Assembly: GCA_031278635.1 (NCBI GenBank) | Contig: JAITKA010000086.1 | Span: 1-34,898, forward strand | DNA length: 34,898 nucleotides | Direction of reading: 5' to 3' | DNA from: Deltaproteobacteria bacterium | Lineage (GTDB): Bacteria; Desulfobacterota; Desulfarculia; Adiutricales; Adiutricaceae | Shown here: positions 1 to 7,674 of the stretch, piece after piece | Layout of the letters: each line of letters starts with the position of its first letter | How positions within the stretch are numbered: position 1 is the stretch's first letter | The notes under the pieces: model-generated | Databases searched by the model: none | The model's input: the letters and a program-made list of their open reading frames with translations, nothing else | Told to the model about the DNA's origin: nothing | Position numbers and translations under genes: made by a program

Positions 1-497
1 TGACAGATAAAGTAACTAAGGCCATCAGGGCTTGTGGCGTTGGCTAGTGCCCGAAAAGGTCCAGCGATGACTGGGCCGGTCGGGAACTAGGTGGAAAGCC
101 AGGCTTGCTTCGTTGGAGAGGTAAGTTTCTGGTACCAAAAGGCCAAGTCACCGACACTGGGGCGAAATGGAGGGCGAGCTTGGATGGTATCTAAAAATCG
201 CATCAATGCATCGAGAGACTCGTGAAGAAGACTAACGTTTCTGTGAGGGGTATTTTTTTGCATCGCTTCAAGTTGAGGACAACCATAGATTTAGAATAAT
301 AGATTTAACCATACCTCTGGGATAGGACCGGCCAGCGTTAAATAACGAGTCGTTTCATGCAAGGAATAATTATCAGAGATAAAGGGATTGATTTTTAATT
401 GATCGGCGTGTAGATGTTTAGTAACCTGAGATGAAATATGGGAGGGTAAAATACCAATGGACGGCCGCTTGATGTTGCCGTAATAAGCGGCCGTATT
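1..497 (-). pseudogene. Probable nonsense-mutated gene, running off the window start
   Basis: One reverse-strand frame (codons whose lowest coordinate is divisible by 3) reads through about 165 codons from 497 down to 1 with only two stops: TAA at 293-291 and TAG at 89-87. The conceptual protein looks like a real soluble protein, with mixed polar and hydrophobic composition. Recognisable stretches are RPSIGILPSHIS near the start, RNVSLLHESLDALMRFLDT in the middle and FRPSVGDLAFWYQKL before the second stop. Each stop is one substitution away from a sense codon that fits its context (for example GAA or CAG). I do not recognise the family. The reading continues beyond position 1, and the true start is not clear. 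It could be chance, since AT-rich DNA of this length would be expected to hold about eight stops per frame, but the amino-acid make-up argues against that. Confidence 0.45.
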
Positions 498-499
498 TT
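461..499. other. Hairpin with 10-bp perfect arms
   Basis: ACGGCCGCTT at 461-470 pairs perfectly with AAGCGGCCGT at 485-494 across a 14-nt loop and is followed by ATTTTA. It resembles a weak terminator on the + strand, but it also lies inside the 5' part of the probable reverse-strand pseudogene. It may therefore simply be coding-derived. No gene to its left on the + strand is visible. Confidence 0.3.
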
Positions 500-1179
500 A
501 CGTGTTGTCAAAAGCACGAAAAAAAAACTAAGCCTGTTAGTTTGGTAATGTTCGTAGGTCGTAGGTTGCTTGATGGTGTACCATCTAACTGTAAGGCGTC
601 AAAAAATTGGTCTTTGGTTTTTGGGGTCAGCTAGCCGATAGCCGAGGAGTGAGGAGTGTGTGATATTCGTGTTGGGAGATTGCAGCTATCCAAGCTTGGA
701 AAGTTATGGAAGTTAACGTCAAGATAAACGTGAGATATAGGAGCTTCCCCCGGCGAAGGGGTTGCGTGGATTTGAACAAACTGAGAGAGAGAAAAAAATT
801 TGGGAAGAAAAAAATATTATGGCCTATTTTTTGCAAATGTTGTAACTTAGTGGCGGTTTTGGCCATGTGGAAGTGGATAAAATCAAAAATCGATTAGTTT
901 CGGGAAGAAAAAGAAAAAAGTTCTATTTTTTGGCTATAGGCAAAGCGGGAAAAAAATGTTAAAATTTTCTCAGTTTGTTTTGGAATCATTTTAAAATCTG
1001 ACCGGTAGGCGGAAAGGTTTAAGATGGAGCTGGGTCAAACAAATCGTAAGTGAAAAATTAAGCCGAATTTGATGAAAATTTTTTTGAATCGGCTTTTTCT
1101 GGGCCTGGTAACGATACTGGGTTGCCAAAAAATGGGTATTTTTCAAGCAGCAAATGGGCTTTGTGGAAGCGGCTGGTTT
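498..1179. other. AT-rich gap with no supported gene
   Basis: This stretch holds only short, low-complexity open frames on both strands, rich in Lys, Phe and Ile and without recognisable motifs. I see no tRNA or known RNA. A single 8-of-9 match to a DnaA box (AGTGGATAA, 872-880) is isolated and not convincing as an origin. Promoters for the following two genes presumably lie in the last 150 bases, where AT-rich runs are abundant. Confidence 0.4.
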
Positions 1180-1509
1180 ATGATAAAAGTTTTACTAATA
1201 GACGAATTATTGGAAGCTGAGGTCAATAAAGCAAGGGAATATTTAAATATAAATACGGTAAAATCGCCAATAAATGATTTATTTTGGCTTGAGTTACCTG
1301 ATGATATTCTGGATAATGATCAAAAAAATTACGTTAAAAATAATAATCAACTAAAAATAGCAATTGAAGTTGGAAAAACATGGGTCAGATTTGAGTTACT
1401 TATCAGATCTGAGTCTTTAACTAACGTAGGCGGTGGAGAATTAAACGAGAAGCAGATAAAATTTATGCTTATTTTTTATAATGAAATTATAAATTATATA
1501 AAAGGGTAA
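1180..1509 (+). CDS. Small hypothetical protein, 109 residues
   Basis: A short acidic cytosolic protein with no signal peptide when started at ATG 1180, which has GGAAG upstream at 1165-1169. A longer reading from 1069 would add a hydrophobic stretch ending in ILGC that imitates a lipobox. I prefer the shorter start because its first residues (MIKVLLIDELLEAEV) read directly into a compact domain. The pattern FWLELPDDIL, then AIEVGKTWVRFELLIRS, then a C-terminal helix, resembles small uncharacterised proteins I associate with deltaproteobacteria, but I cannot name a family. It is followed after 6 bp by a lipoprotein gene, so the two are probably co-transcribed. Codons are strongly AT-rich, unlike the neighbouring lipoprotein. 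Confidence 0.7.
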   Translation: MIKVLLIDELLEAEVNKAREYLNINTVKSPINDLFWLELPDDILDNDQKNYVKNNNQLKIAIEVGKTWVRFELLIRSESLTNVGGGELNEKQIKFMLIFYNEIINYIKG

Positions 1510-1515
1510 TACGGT

Positions 1516-1941
1516 ATGTTAAAAAAAATATTTTTACTCTTGATGGCTTTGTGGTTTGTTTCTGGCTGCGGGGCCATAGATTCGCTGACCGGCGCCGAAA
1601 AGGAACCCGAGGAAATTACCTTACCGGGTAACCCTTTAGAGAGAGCCGCTGTGCAGGGCTTGATAACAAGCTACAAAGAAAGTACGATGTGGCAAATCCA
1701 AAAAGTTGAGGTCAAGTCGGCGACGCCCATGGCCCCAACCGGCGTTTTAATCGAACTGCAAGATCCGAAAGAAGTATATTGCGTTTGTTTGGAGTACGAG
1801 GCCAGATACAAGGTCAACTGGACTACCTCTCAAGGTAGCCCATGGGAAAAAACGGTAAGAAACATATTGGTCATAAAAACCCAAGGGGACCAATATCTTC
1901 CCGTAAGGCCAATGAATATTTGCCCGGCGTTTTGTAATTGA
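1516..1941 (+). CDS. Hypothetical lipoprotein, 141 residues
   Basis: The N-terminus MLKKIFLLLMALWFVSGC is a textbook lipoprotein signal: a lysine pair, a hydrophobic core and a VSGC lipobox with the lipidated Cys at residue 18. After cleavage about 124 residues remain, with two Cys pairs (CVC near residue 97 and CPAFC at the C-terminus) that could form disulfides in the periplasm. The body looks like a small beta-rich fold (repeated aromatic and Thr patterns, KVNWTTSQGSPWEKTVRNI). No enzymatic motif is visible and I do not recognise a family. It lies 6 bp downstream of the small 109-residue gene with AAAGGG as a plausible ribosome binding site. Confidence 0.8.
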   Translation: MLKKIFLLLMALWFVSGCGAIDSLTGAEKEPEEITLPGNPLERAAVQGLITSYKESTMWQIQKVEVKSATPMAPTGVLIELQDPKEVYCVCLEYEARYKVNWTTSQGSPWEKTVRNILVIKTQGDQYLPVRPMNICPAFCN

Positions 1942-2009
1942 TGCGTAAATTTTTTTGTGATTTAGCTAATGGTAAAAAAAAATTTATATATAAGTAATAT
2001 ACAACAAAT

Positions 2010-2663
2010 TTATAATTTTCTAAATAATATGAGTGCCCTAAAACGCTCTATAAAAGGTAAAGAAAAATCTATTGCACTATCGATGACTAGATTATATTTT
2101 TGTAAAATAAATTTAGTTTGAGATTGCTTTATCTCTTGAACTCCATTTTTAGCCGTATAATATAAAAAATATGATCCTTGATGTAAAAATTTTGTAATTC
2201 GGGGTATAATAAAATCTAAAGTAGCAAAACCTCTTGTAGTTATTAAGTCAAATTCGCACGGATTCAAAACGGTGTTGAAATCTAGAAATAAATTTAAAAC
2301 TGTAGTATCTTGTAAATCGAGTTTTTCAGTGGCCATTTTAAGAAATTTAGCTTTTTTACCGGTAGACTCAACCAAAACCGTCTTCCAGCCAGGGCGGACA
2401 ATTTTGAGGGGAATGGCCGGAAGTCCCCCTCCACTACCAAGATCCATATAGGTTAAGTTAGTGGGAAAAGGAAAAATCATAGGACAAAGGCTATCCACTA
2501 TATGGGCAATAAAACCATTTGTATCAGTGGTGTTACGGCTTATTAAATTAACATTTTTATTATAGTCTGTTAAAAGTTTCCAAAAATATAACAAAGAATC
2601 AATGTTAGTTTCAGGAAACCACATTCCAAGTTTAACTAAACTGTCTTTAAGTAATTGTTTCAT
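2010..2663 (-). CDS. rsmG: 16S rRNA (guanine527-N7)-methyltransferase RsmG
   Basis: A SAM-dependent class I methyltransferase that modifies G527 in the 530 loop of 16S rRNA. Its 217 residues match the usual family length. Family motifs are visible in order: YNKNVNLIS (about 34-42), HIVDSL (54-59), the SAM-binding loop DLGSGGGLPAIPL (74-86), ESTGKKAKFLK (99-109) and the RGFA segment near 144. The start ATG at 2663 lacks a clear Shine-Dalgarno; Met14 is a possible alternative. In many genomes rsmG is co-directional with parA/parB. Here it points away from them, with only 18 bp between the two start codons, so the two leaders must overlap. Codon use is very AT-rich. Confidence 0.93.
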   Translation of the reverse strand: MKQLLKDSLVKLGMWFPETNIDSLLYFWKLLTDYNKNVNLISRNTTDTNGFIAHIVDSLCPMIFPFPTNLTYMDLGSGGGLPAIPLKIVRPGWKTVLVESTGKKAKFLKMATEKLDLQDTTVLNLFLDFNTVLNPCEFDLITTRGFATLDFIIPRITKFLHQGSYFLYYTAKNGVQEIKQSQTKFILQKYNLVIDSAIDFSLPFIERFRALILFRKL

Positions 2664-2681
2664 AAAAAATAAGGGTGTAAC

Positions 2682-3473
2682 TTGGGTTACGTACTTGCTG
2701 TATTAAACCAAAAAGGTGGCGTTGGTAAAACGACAACGGCCGTATCTCTATCAGCCAGTCTAGCTCAAGAAGGTTATAAGACTCTCTTGATTGATGCCGA
2801 TCCGCAGTGTAACGCTAGCGTAAGCCTTGGATTAAACGATACCAATCAAGAAGGAACTCTTTATAATTTACTTTTAGACGATGAAAAAGAATTTGATAAT
2901 AATAAATATATTGTAAAAACTTGTTATGATAATTATCATATAATTTTAGGCAGTGAAGTATTATATGCTTTAGATATTATTTTTTCTACTAAATCTAGAA
3001 GAGAATTTATATTACGAGATAGAATACAAAATTACAGAAATTATTACGATTTTATAATTATGGATGGACCTCCTAATTTAGGTACTTTATCAGTAAATAT
3101 AATGACTGCTTCAGATTCTATCCTTATACCTTTAAAAGCTGATTTTTTATCGTTACAAGGCGTAGCTGTATTATTAGATTCTTATCATAAAATGAAGACA
3201 TATTTAAACCCAAATCTATACCTCAATGGTGTATTACTTAATATGTATAATATATCTACAAATTTATCTAAAGAAGTTGAAGATAATATTTTATTTAATT
3301 TAAAAGAACTTGTTTATAAAACAAAAATTCCTCAAAATATAAAAATAGCAGAAAGTCCAAGTCATAAACAACCAGTAATTTACTACGATCCAAAATGCAT
3401 TGGATCGATTAAATATAAAGAATTCACACAAGAATTTTTAGAAAGATTACACAATAAAAAATTAAAAGGATAG
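2682..3473 (+). CDS. parA: Chromosome-partitioning ATPase ParA (Soj)
   Basis: A deviant Walker-type ATPase that, with ParB and parS sites, segregates the origin region. The Walker A sequence KGGVGKTTT carries signature Lys11 and P-loop Lys16, LIDADPQCN holds the A' aspartate, and IMDGPPNLG is the Walker B region. Length (263) is normal. The start is TTG at 2682, preceded by AAGGGTG at 2671-2677; no ATG gives a complete N-terminus. parB follows after 4 bp. From about codon 60 onward the gene is extremely AT-rich, with Leu mostly TTA and Asn AAT, in sharp contrast with parB. It still looks intact. Confidence 0.95.
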   Translation: MGYVLAVLNQKGGVGKTTTAVSLSASLAQEGYKTLLIDADPQCNASVSLGLNDTNQEGTLYNLLLDDEKEFDNNKYIVKTCYDNYHIILGSEVLYALDIIFSTKSRREFILRDRIQNYRNYYDFIIMDGPPNLGTLSVNIMTASDSILIPLKADFLSLQGVAVLLDSYHKMKTYLNPNLYLNGVLLNMYNISTNLSKEVEDNILFNLKELVYKTKIPQNIKIAESPSHKQPVIYYDPKCIGSIKYKEFTQEFLERLHNKKLKG

Positions 3474-3477
3474 TTGT

Positions 3478-4404
3478 ATGTCAAAAAATAAGAAAAAAGC
3501 TTTAGGCACCGGAATGGAAACGTTGATTCGAACCACACCGGAAGAAACCGATGTTGAAAAGTTGGAATCGGATACCGAACGTGAAAGCTTGCCTTCCGGG
3601 AAACCCTTGGAAATCAGAGTCTCGGATATAAAAGCTAACCCGGACCAGCCAAGGAAGAACTTTCCTGCCGACGAGCTAAGTAAGTTAGTTCATTCTATTA
3701 AAGATAAAGGCATATTAGAACCTTTAATCGCGTTTAAAACAGATACCGGTTACCAATTGGTGGCCGGTCATCGTCGTTTAATGGCCGCCCAACAGGCCGG
3801 GTTTGAAACCGTGCCCGTAATCATCAGGGATAGAAAAGGCGAGGCCACTGAAGACCTTGAACTGGGCCTTATCGAGAATATCATCAGGCAAGACCTAAAC
3901 CCGATAGAGGAAGCCGAGGCCCTGGAAAAGCTGGAAAATCAATATAAAAAAGAAACCTTAAGCATCGCCAGGTTGGTTGGCAAAGATACCACAACGGTTA
4001 AGAATTCAATCAGGTTACTGAAACTCCCTGAACCCGTCAAACAGGACATAAGGGAAGGCAGGCTTTCGTCCGGTCATGGCAAAGTGCTTCTTTCGTTGGA
4101 TGACCGTGAAGATGACCTGATGGCATGCAGAAACATAATACTAAGTAAATCCCTGACCGTCAGGCAATCAACTGCCCTGGTAAAAAAATATGTCAACAAA
4201 GGGAAGAGGAAAAGCGTAAATCGGGATCAAGAAGAAAAAGCGGCCTACTTTGAATCGTTGGCTAGGAGTATCTCTGACGCCATTAATGGCCTAAAGGTGG
4301 AGATAGTTTATCAAGGCAGAAAAAAACAAGTTATTATCAACTACATTAATAACGAAAATTTAGAATACCTATTAAAAATATTTAATGTTACTGTCCAGTC
4401 TTAA
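3478..4404 (+). CDS. parB: Chromosome-partitioning protein ParB (Spo0J family)
   Basis: A centromere-binding CTPase partner of ParA. The N-terminus KKKALGTGMETLI resembles the ParA-stimulating GRGLxxLI segment. The ParB/Srx domain spans about 45-140, with NPDQPRKNF (C-box I), AGHRRLMAA (C-box II) and ENIIRQDLNPIEEAEA (C-box III). A helix-turn-helix domain follows (SIARLVGKDTTTVKNSIRLLKLP), then a C-terminal dimerisation segment rich in basic and beta-forming residues. Length 308 is normal. C-box II reads GHRRLM where most chromosomal ParB proteins have GERRxR; the Glu is replaced by His at the CTP-binding motif. It sits in an operon with parA and the following transferase gene. GC content is clearly higher than in parA. 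Confidence 0.95.
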   Translation: MSKNKKKALGTGMETLIRTTPEETDVEKLESDTERESLPSGKPLEIRVSDIKANPDQPRKNFPADELSKLVHSIKDKGILEPLIAFKTDTGYQLVAGHRRLMAAQQAGFETVPVIIRDRKGEATEDLELGLIENIIRQDLNPIEEAEALEKLENQYKKETLSIARLVGKDTTTVKNSIRLLKLPEPVKQDIREGRLSSGHGKVLLSLDDREDDLMACRNIILSKSLTVRQSTALVKKYVNKGKRKSVNRDQEEKAAYFESLARSISDAINGLKVEIVYQGRKKQVIINYINNENLEYLLKIFNVTVQS

Positions 4405-4410
4405 GCGTGT

Positions 4411-5472
4411 ATGCTTAATTATTTTGAACATTTAGCAAATATTTACATATTTAGCTTTTATAAAAATTACGCTTACTTCTTTAGTTGTGTACTTATACTA
4501 TTTTTACTAACGAAAACGGCTAAATATACGGGATTATTAGACATTCCAAACGACAGGAGTTCCCACAAGAATCCTACCCCTAGTGGCGGTGGTTTAGCTA
4601 TCGTCATTATCATTTTGGCAGCTAACACCAAATTAGTCAAGATTTGCCCTGAGTTGTTTTTTGGGGGGTTGTTAATCGCGGTCGTTGGCTTGATCGACGA
4701 TATTAGAACCCTTCCGGTATTGCCAAGGTTATTGGTTCAAGTCGTGACCGTTGGCCTGGCCGTCATCTATCTCCCCTCAACGGCCCCAATCGTGGGCATC
4801 CCCATCGACGTAATTAAGATCATTCTATTTTTTTCCGGCGTTTGGTTTATAAATATATACAATTTTATGGACGGGATAGATGGTTTGGCTGGCGGTTACG
4901 CCAACGTGGCCGCTATTGGTTTTTTGTTTTGCTTAAGAACGACGATACGGGTGGAGCCTTGGAATCTGGAGATTTATTCTCAATTGGTTTACATAACCAT
5001 GCCTTTTCTAATTTTTAACTGGAGCCCAGCTAAAATATTCATGGGCGATACCGGTAGCACTTTTTTGGGATTCTTGTTCTTTGGTTTGGGTATAAGGGGA
5101 CTACAGTTTGGTAACTATTTTATATACGCTTTCATAATCATAATGTCGTTTTTCTGGATTGACGCCAGCTTGACCCTTGGACGCAGATTTTTAAGGAAAC
5201 AACAGATCTTTAAAGCCCATAAAGAACACGCCTTCCATAAGGCGGCGGCCATATTCGGGCATTGGAGGGTCAGTTGCTTCATAATCTGCACCACGTTGTT
5301 TTGGCTAAACCCCATGGCCCGGCTGGCCGTGAAAAACCCAAGCTATGCCGTCTTCGTGACCATCTTGGCCGTTTTGCCGGTGATGGTTATGATCCTCGCT
5401 TTCAAACCGGGTTGCCCCATCGATCAGCCTGGCTATCTTCTTCGTTTTCTGATAGCCAGATTTAAAAAGTAG
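4411..5472 (+). CDS. Undecaprenyl-phosphate glycosyl-1-phosphate transferase, WecA/WbpL/MraY family
   Basis: A polytopic inner-membrane enzyme that transfers a sugar-1-phosphate from a UDP-sugar to undecaprenyl phosphate, starting O-antigen, enterobacterial common antigen or similar glycan synthesis. Family signatures are present: DIPNDRSSHKNPTPSGGG (44-61), the DD pair at 96-97, NIYNFMDGIDGLAGG (148-162), FMGDTGSTFLG (210-220) and HKEHAFH (270-276), which is the WecA/WbpL-type rather than the MraY-type histidine motif. About ten membrane segments fill the rest. The gene starts 6 bp after parB and is followed at once by an intrinsic terminator, so it is the last gene of the par operon. The sugar substrate cannot be read from sequence. 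Confidence 0.88.
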   Translation: MLNYFEHLANIYIFSFYKNYAYFFSCVLILFLLTKTAKYTGLLDIPNDRSSHKNPTPSGGGLAIVIIILAANTKLVKICPELFFGGLLIAVVGLIDDIRTLPVLPRLLVQVVTVGLAVIYLPSTAPIVGIPIDVIKIILFFSGVWFINIYNFMDGIDGLAGGYANVAAIGFLFCLRTTIRVEPWNLEIYSQLVYITMPFLIFNWSPAKIFMGDTGSTFLGFLFFGLGIRGLQFGNYFIYAFIIIMSFFWIDASLTLGRRFLRKQQIFKAHKEHAFHKAAAIFGHWRVSCFIICTTLFWLNPMARLAVKNPSYAVFVTILAVLPVMVMILAFKPGCPIDQPGYLLRFLIARFKK

Positions 5473-5699
5473 TTGTCGTAGTAAAGGGGTTTGTCAATCG
5501 TTCAAAACCCCTTTTTCCCGTTTAATTTTGCTGTATTACCGTACACGGGTTTTTGAGATTCTCTCTACGGCTTCTACGGTTTTGAAAGCCTCCGGAGGCG
5601 CCGCCCGTTCAAAAGTCGAGTTTTTGAGAATCCATTGACAAGCAAAACCGTAGCCGGGATCTAAAAAAATTGTTTAAAAGTTGTTAAAGTCCAAACATG
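5463..5699 (+). repeat. Diverged direct repeat, copy 1
   Basis: About 237 bp shared with copy 2 at 6206-6445 in the same orientation. Long matching blocks include AGTAGTTGTCGTAGTA, GTCAATCGTTCAAAA, GGGTTTTTGAGATTCTCTCT, and at the right end AAAAAAATTG plus TTTAAAAGTTGTTAAAG. Between blocks the copies differ by substitutions and small indels. Weaker similarity continues leftwards into the 3' end of the transferase gene. Copy 1 begins in the last codons of that gene and includes its terminator. Confidence 0.85.
5483..5516 (+). terminator. Intrinsic terminator of the parA-parB-transferase operon
   Basis: AAAGGGGTTT (5483-5492) pairs with AAACCCCTTT (5505-5514) over a 12-nt loop and ends in a T run. 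It lies 10 bp after the transferase stop codon. The same region is part of the left repeat copy; in the right copy (around 6230-6255) the stem is not conserved. Confidence 0.75.
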
Positions 5700-6205
5700 T
5701 CCCTTTTAATGAAAATAGTAAAAAAAAGTAAAATATTTTAGTTTTTTATGGTCGTGAAATTGCCATATATAAAATTAAATTATTTTATGGAAAAACAAAT
5801 AAATATACGTTGCAATAATATACAGTTTAATAGGTTATTGTAATAAAGGGCTTACCAGCCTGAGGTTAATGGCCTAGCCGGATTTTTGTACCGCGCATAA
5901 GCCCAGAGCGGGCGCTTGTGGACGACATGGATTGGCGAACCTGAGGGTTAGGGGAACCCGGCGGCGTGATGCGCGTGGGTTGAGCGTAAGGCCAATGGGT
6001 TTCCTTAAGGAAGAAACCCTTGGGTTAGGGTTTGGAATGATTGGCGACGCCGTCATGGCCTGGCCCAGTTTGGGATTGAGGCTTTGGGTTGGTTATCAAG
6101 GCTTGGAGGTCTGTTCTGAAAGGTTGGGGGCTGGCGGGACCGGCTTTCGGGTCGGGTGGATCAATCGTTTTTTTAAAGGGCTTCTTCGGTTTTCGAAAAC
6201 CCTTT
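5700..6205. other. Spacer between the two repeat copies, no supported gene
   Basis: The first ~170 bp are AT-rich; 5870-6205 is GC-richer. A 112-codon open frame starts at 5932 but has no recognisable motif and low-complexity Gly/Arg content, so I do not call it as a gene. Its last part (6150-6212) reads INRFFKG-LLRF-LFKK, resembling the C-terminus of the upstream transferase (IDQPGY-LLRF-RFKK). This part may be a decayed copy of that gene's 3' end. Confidence 0.4.
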
Positions 6206-6445
6206 TTAAAAAAAGTAGTTGTCGTAGTATAGGGGGCCGTCAATCGTTCAAAAGTCGGTTTTTGTTATAAATGCCGCTGGGTTACGTTCTACGGGTTTTT
6301 GAGATTCTCTCTACGGCTTTGAGGGTTTTGAGGGGGTCGGGGAGCCTGGGCCGTTCAAAAGTGGGTTTTTTGAGGGTTGATTGACAGGGAAAAACCCAGT
6401 CGGAAGTTAAAAAAATTGTTTAAAAGTTGTTAAAGCCCATGTGAC
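6206..6445 (+). repeat. Diverged direct repeat, copy 2
   Basis: Second copy of the segment at 5463-5699, offset by about 744 bp. It ends 45 bp before the chelatase gene and so forms most of that gene's upstream region. Both copies carry TTGACA (5636-5641 and 6381-6386) followed by an A-rich stretch, which may be promoter-like, but no good -10 box at the right spacing is evident. Confidence 0.85.
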
Positions 6446-6489
6446 CCGTGTGAGTAACAATTATATTAAATTTTAATAAAGAGTAATTA

Positions 6490-7563
6490 ATGAGCTATAA
6501 CTATCCATTCTTGGCTATTGTAGGCCAAGAAAAAATGAAGATATCGTTAATTTTGGCGGTGATTAATCCGTCTTTAGGGGGAGTGTTAATAAGGGGGGAG
6601 AAGGGAACCGCCAAGTCAACGGCCGTGAGGGCCCTGGCCGAGTTGTTGCCGCAGCAAAAGGTTGTCGCGGGTTGCGTGTTTGGTTGCGACCCGTTCTCCA
6701 GGGACAAGTGGTGCGAGGAATGTCAGGAAAAATATGGCCAGGGCCAAGGACAAGGGCTTGGCGGGGGCGAAAGCGGCCCAGGGATTGAGAGTAGGCGCAG
6801 GCCATTGGTGGAGTTGCCCATAGGGGCCACCGAGGACAGGTTACTGGGAAGCCTGAACCTGGAAAGGGCCATGGTCAAGGGCGAGAGCGTCTTCGAGCCA
6901 GGGCTGTTGGCGGCTTCCAACAGGGGCGTTTTGTACGTGGATGAGGTCAACCTGCTGGACGATTTTTTGGTTGACGTGATATTGGACGCGGCGGCCATGG
7001 GGCGAAACTTCGTGGAAAGGGAAGGCATGTCCGTCACCCACCCGGCGCTTTTTACCTTGGTCGGCACGATGAACCCGGAAGAGGGGGAGTTGAGGCCACA
7101 GTTGTTGGACCGTTTTGGCCTGTGCGTTGAGGTGAAGGGGCTTTTGGAGCCGGAAAAACGGATGGAGGTCATAAGCCAAAGGCTTCTGTTCGAGAAAGAT
7201 CCGAGGGCCTTCGTTGAGAAGTGGGAGCGGGAGGAGAAAAATTTAGGGCTGAGGATTGAGGAGGCCACGGAGCGGCTGAGGGGCGTGGAGGTAAGCGAAG
7301 GGGCCTTGGAAAAGGCCGTGGATATTTGCCTGAAGCTTGGCGTGGACGGCCACAGGGGGGATTTGACCGTGATCAAAACGGCCCTGACCCTGTCGGCCTG
7401 GGAGGATGAGCCCATAGGCGAGGAGACGATAATCAGGGCGGCGGAGCTGGCCCTGCCGCATAGGATGAGAAGGAAACCGTTTCAGGACGTGGACTTCAAC
7501 GTCAAGGAAAGGCTTTTGGAACGGCTCATGGAAGAAAAGGCCCTGTCCGGCGGGGCAAAGTGA
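6490..7563 (+). CDS. BchI/ChlI-like AAA+ ATPase, metal-chelatase motor subunit
   Basis: An AAA+ ATPase of the magnesium-chelatase I-subunit family, which powers metal insertion into tetrapyrroles (Mg in bacteriochlorophyll makers, more often Co in non-phototrophs). Walker A is GEKGTAKS (36-43). The family segment LPIGATEDRLLGSLN follows near 109, Walker B is GVLYVDEVNLL (146-156), and NPEEGELRPQLLDRFG (195-210) carries sensor and arginine-finger residues. A Cys quartet (C62, C66, C75, C78) could bind zinc and is followed by a GQ/GG-rich insert. Length 357 is typical. No BchD or CobN/BchH partner is in the window, so the metal and substrate are unknown. Start ATG 6490 with AAAGAG upstream. Confidence 0.9.
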   Translation: MSYNYPFLAIVGQEKMKISLILAVINPSLGGVLIRGEKGTAKSTAVRALAELLPQQKVVAGCVFGCDPFSRDKWCEECQEKYGQGQGQGLGGGESGPGIESRRRPLVELPIGATEDRLLGSLNLERAMVKGESVFEPGLLAASNRGVLYVDEVNLLDDFLVDVILDAAAMGRNFVEREGMSVTHPALFTLVGTMNPEEGELRPQLLDRFGLCVEVKGLLEPEKRMEVISQRLLFEKDPRAFVEKWEREEKNLGLRIEEATERLRGVEVSEGALEKAVDICLKLGVDGHRGDLTVIKTALTLSAWEDEPIGEETIIRAAELALPHRMRRKPFQDVDFNVKERLLERLMEEKALSGGAK

Positions 7564-7627
7564 GCGTTTGTCGCTTGGCGGTCCACAAGGGATGGCTTGG
7601 CGAGGGGTTTTAGGCAGGGAAAAAAAT

Positions 7628-7670
7628 ACCCGCGGAAGGGCCCAGGTGGGGGCGTTCCGCGGGTGTTTTT
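7628..7670. terminator. Bidirectional intrinsic terminator between convergent genes
   Basis: ACCCGCGGAA (7628-7637) pairs perfectly with TTCCGCGGGT (7655-7664). GTTTTT follows on the + strand, and an A run at 7620-7626 supplies the T run on the - strand. It serves the chelatase gene from the left and the long TPR gene from the right. Confidence 0.85.
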
Positions 7671-7674
7671 GGGT

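Noticed and set aside
735-775. tRNA-like segment with a TTCAAATCC on the reverse strand
   Set aside because: The flanking bases do not pair as a T arm, and no acceptor or anticodon stem can be formed.
872-880. DnaA-box-like AGTGGATAA near rsmG/parAB, suggesting oriC
   Set aside because: A single imperfect site with no cluster of boxes, no dnaA or dnaN and no typical unwinding region around it.
627-897. Two short overlapping open frames on opposite strands (79 and 63 residues)
   Set aside because: Low-complexity Lys/Phe-rich composition from AT-rich DNA, with no motif and no convincing ribosome binding site.
1069-1179. Upstream extension of the small hypothetical protein, with a lipobox-like ILGC
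   Set aside because: The extension reads into an unrelated domain start. A better-placed ATG at 1180 with GGAAG upstream fits a cytosolic protein, and a lipidated version would put the Cys far from a normal mature start.
5932-6270. 112-codon open frame between the repeat copies
   Set aside because: Gly/Arg-rich, no recognisable domain, and it runs into repeat copy 2. Better explained as decayed or non-coding DNA.
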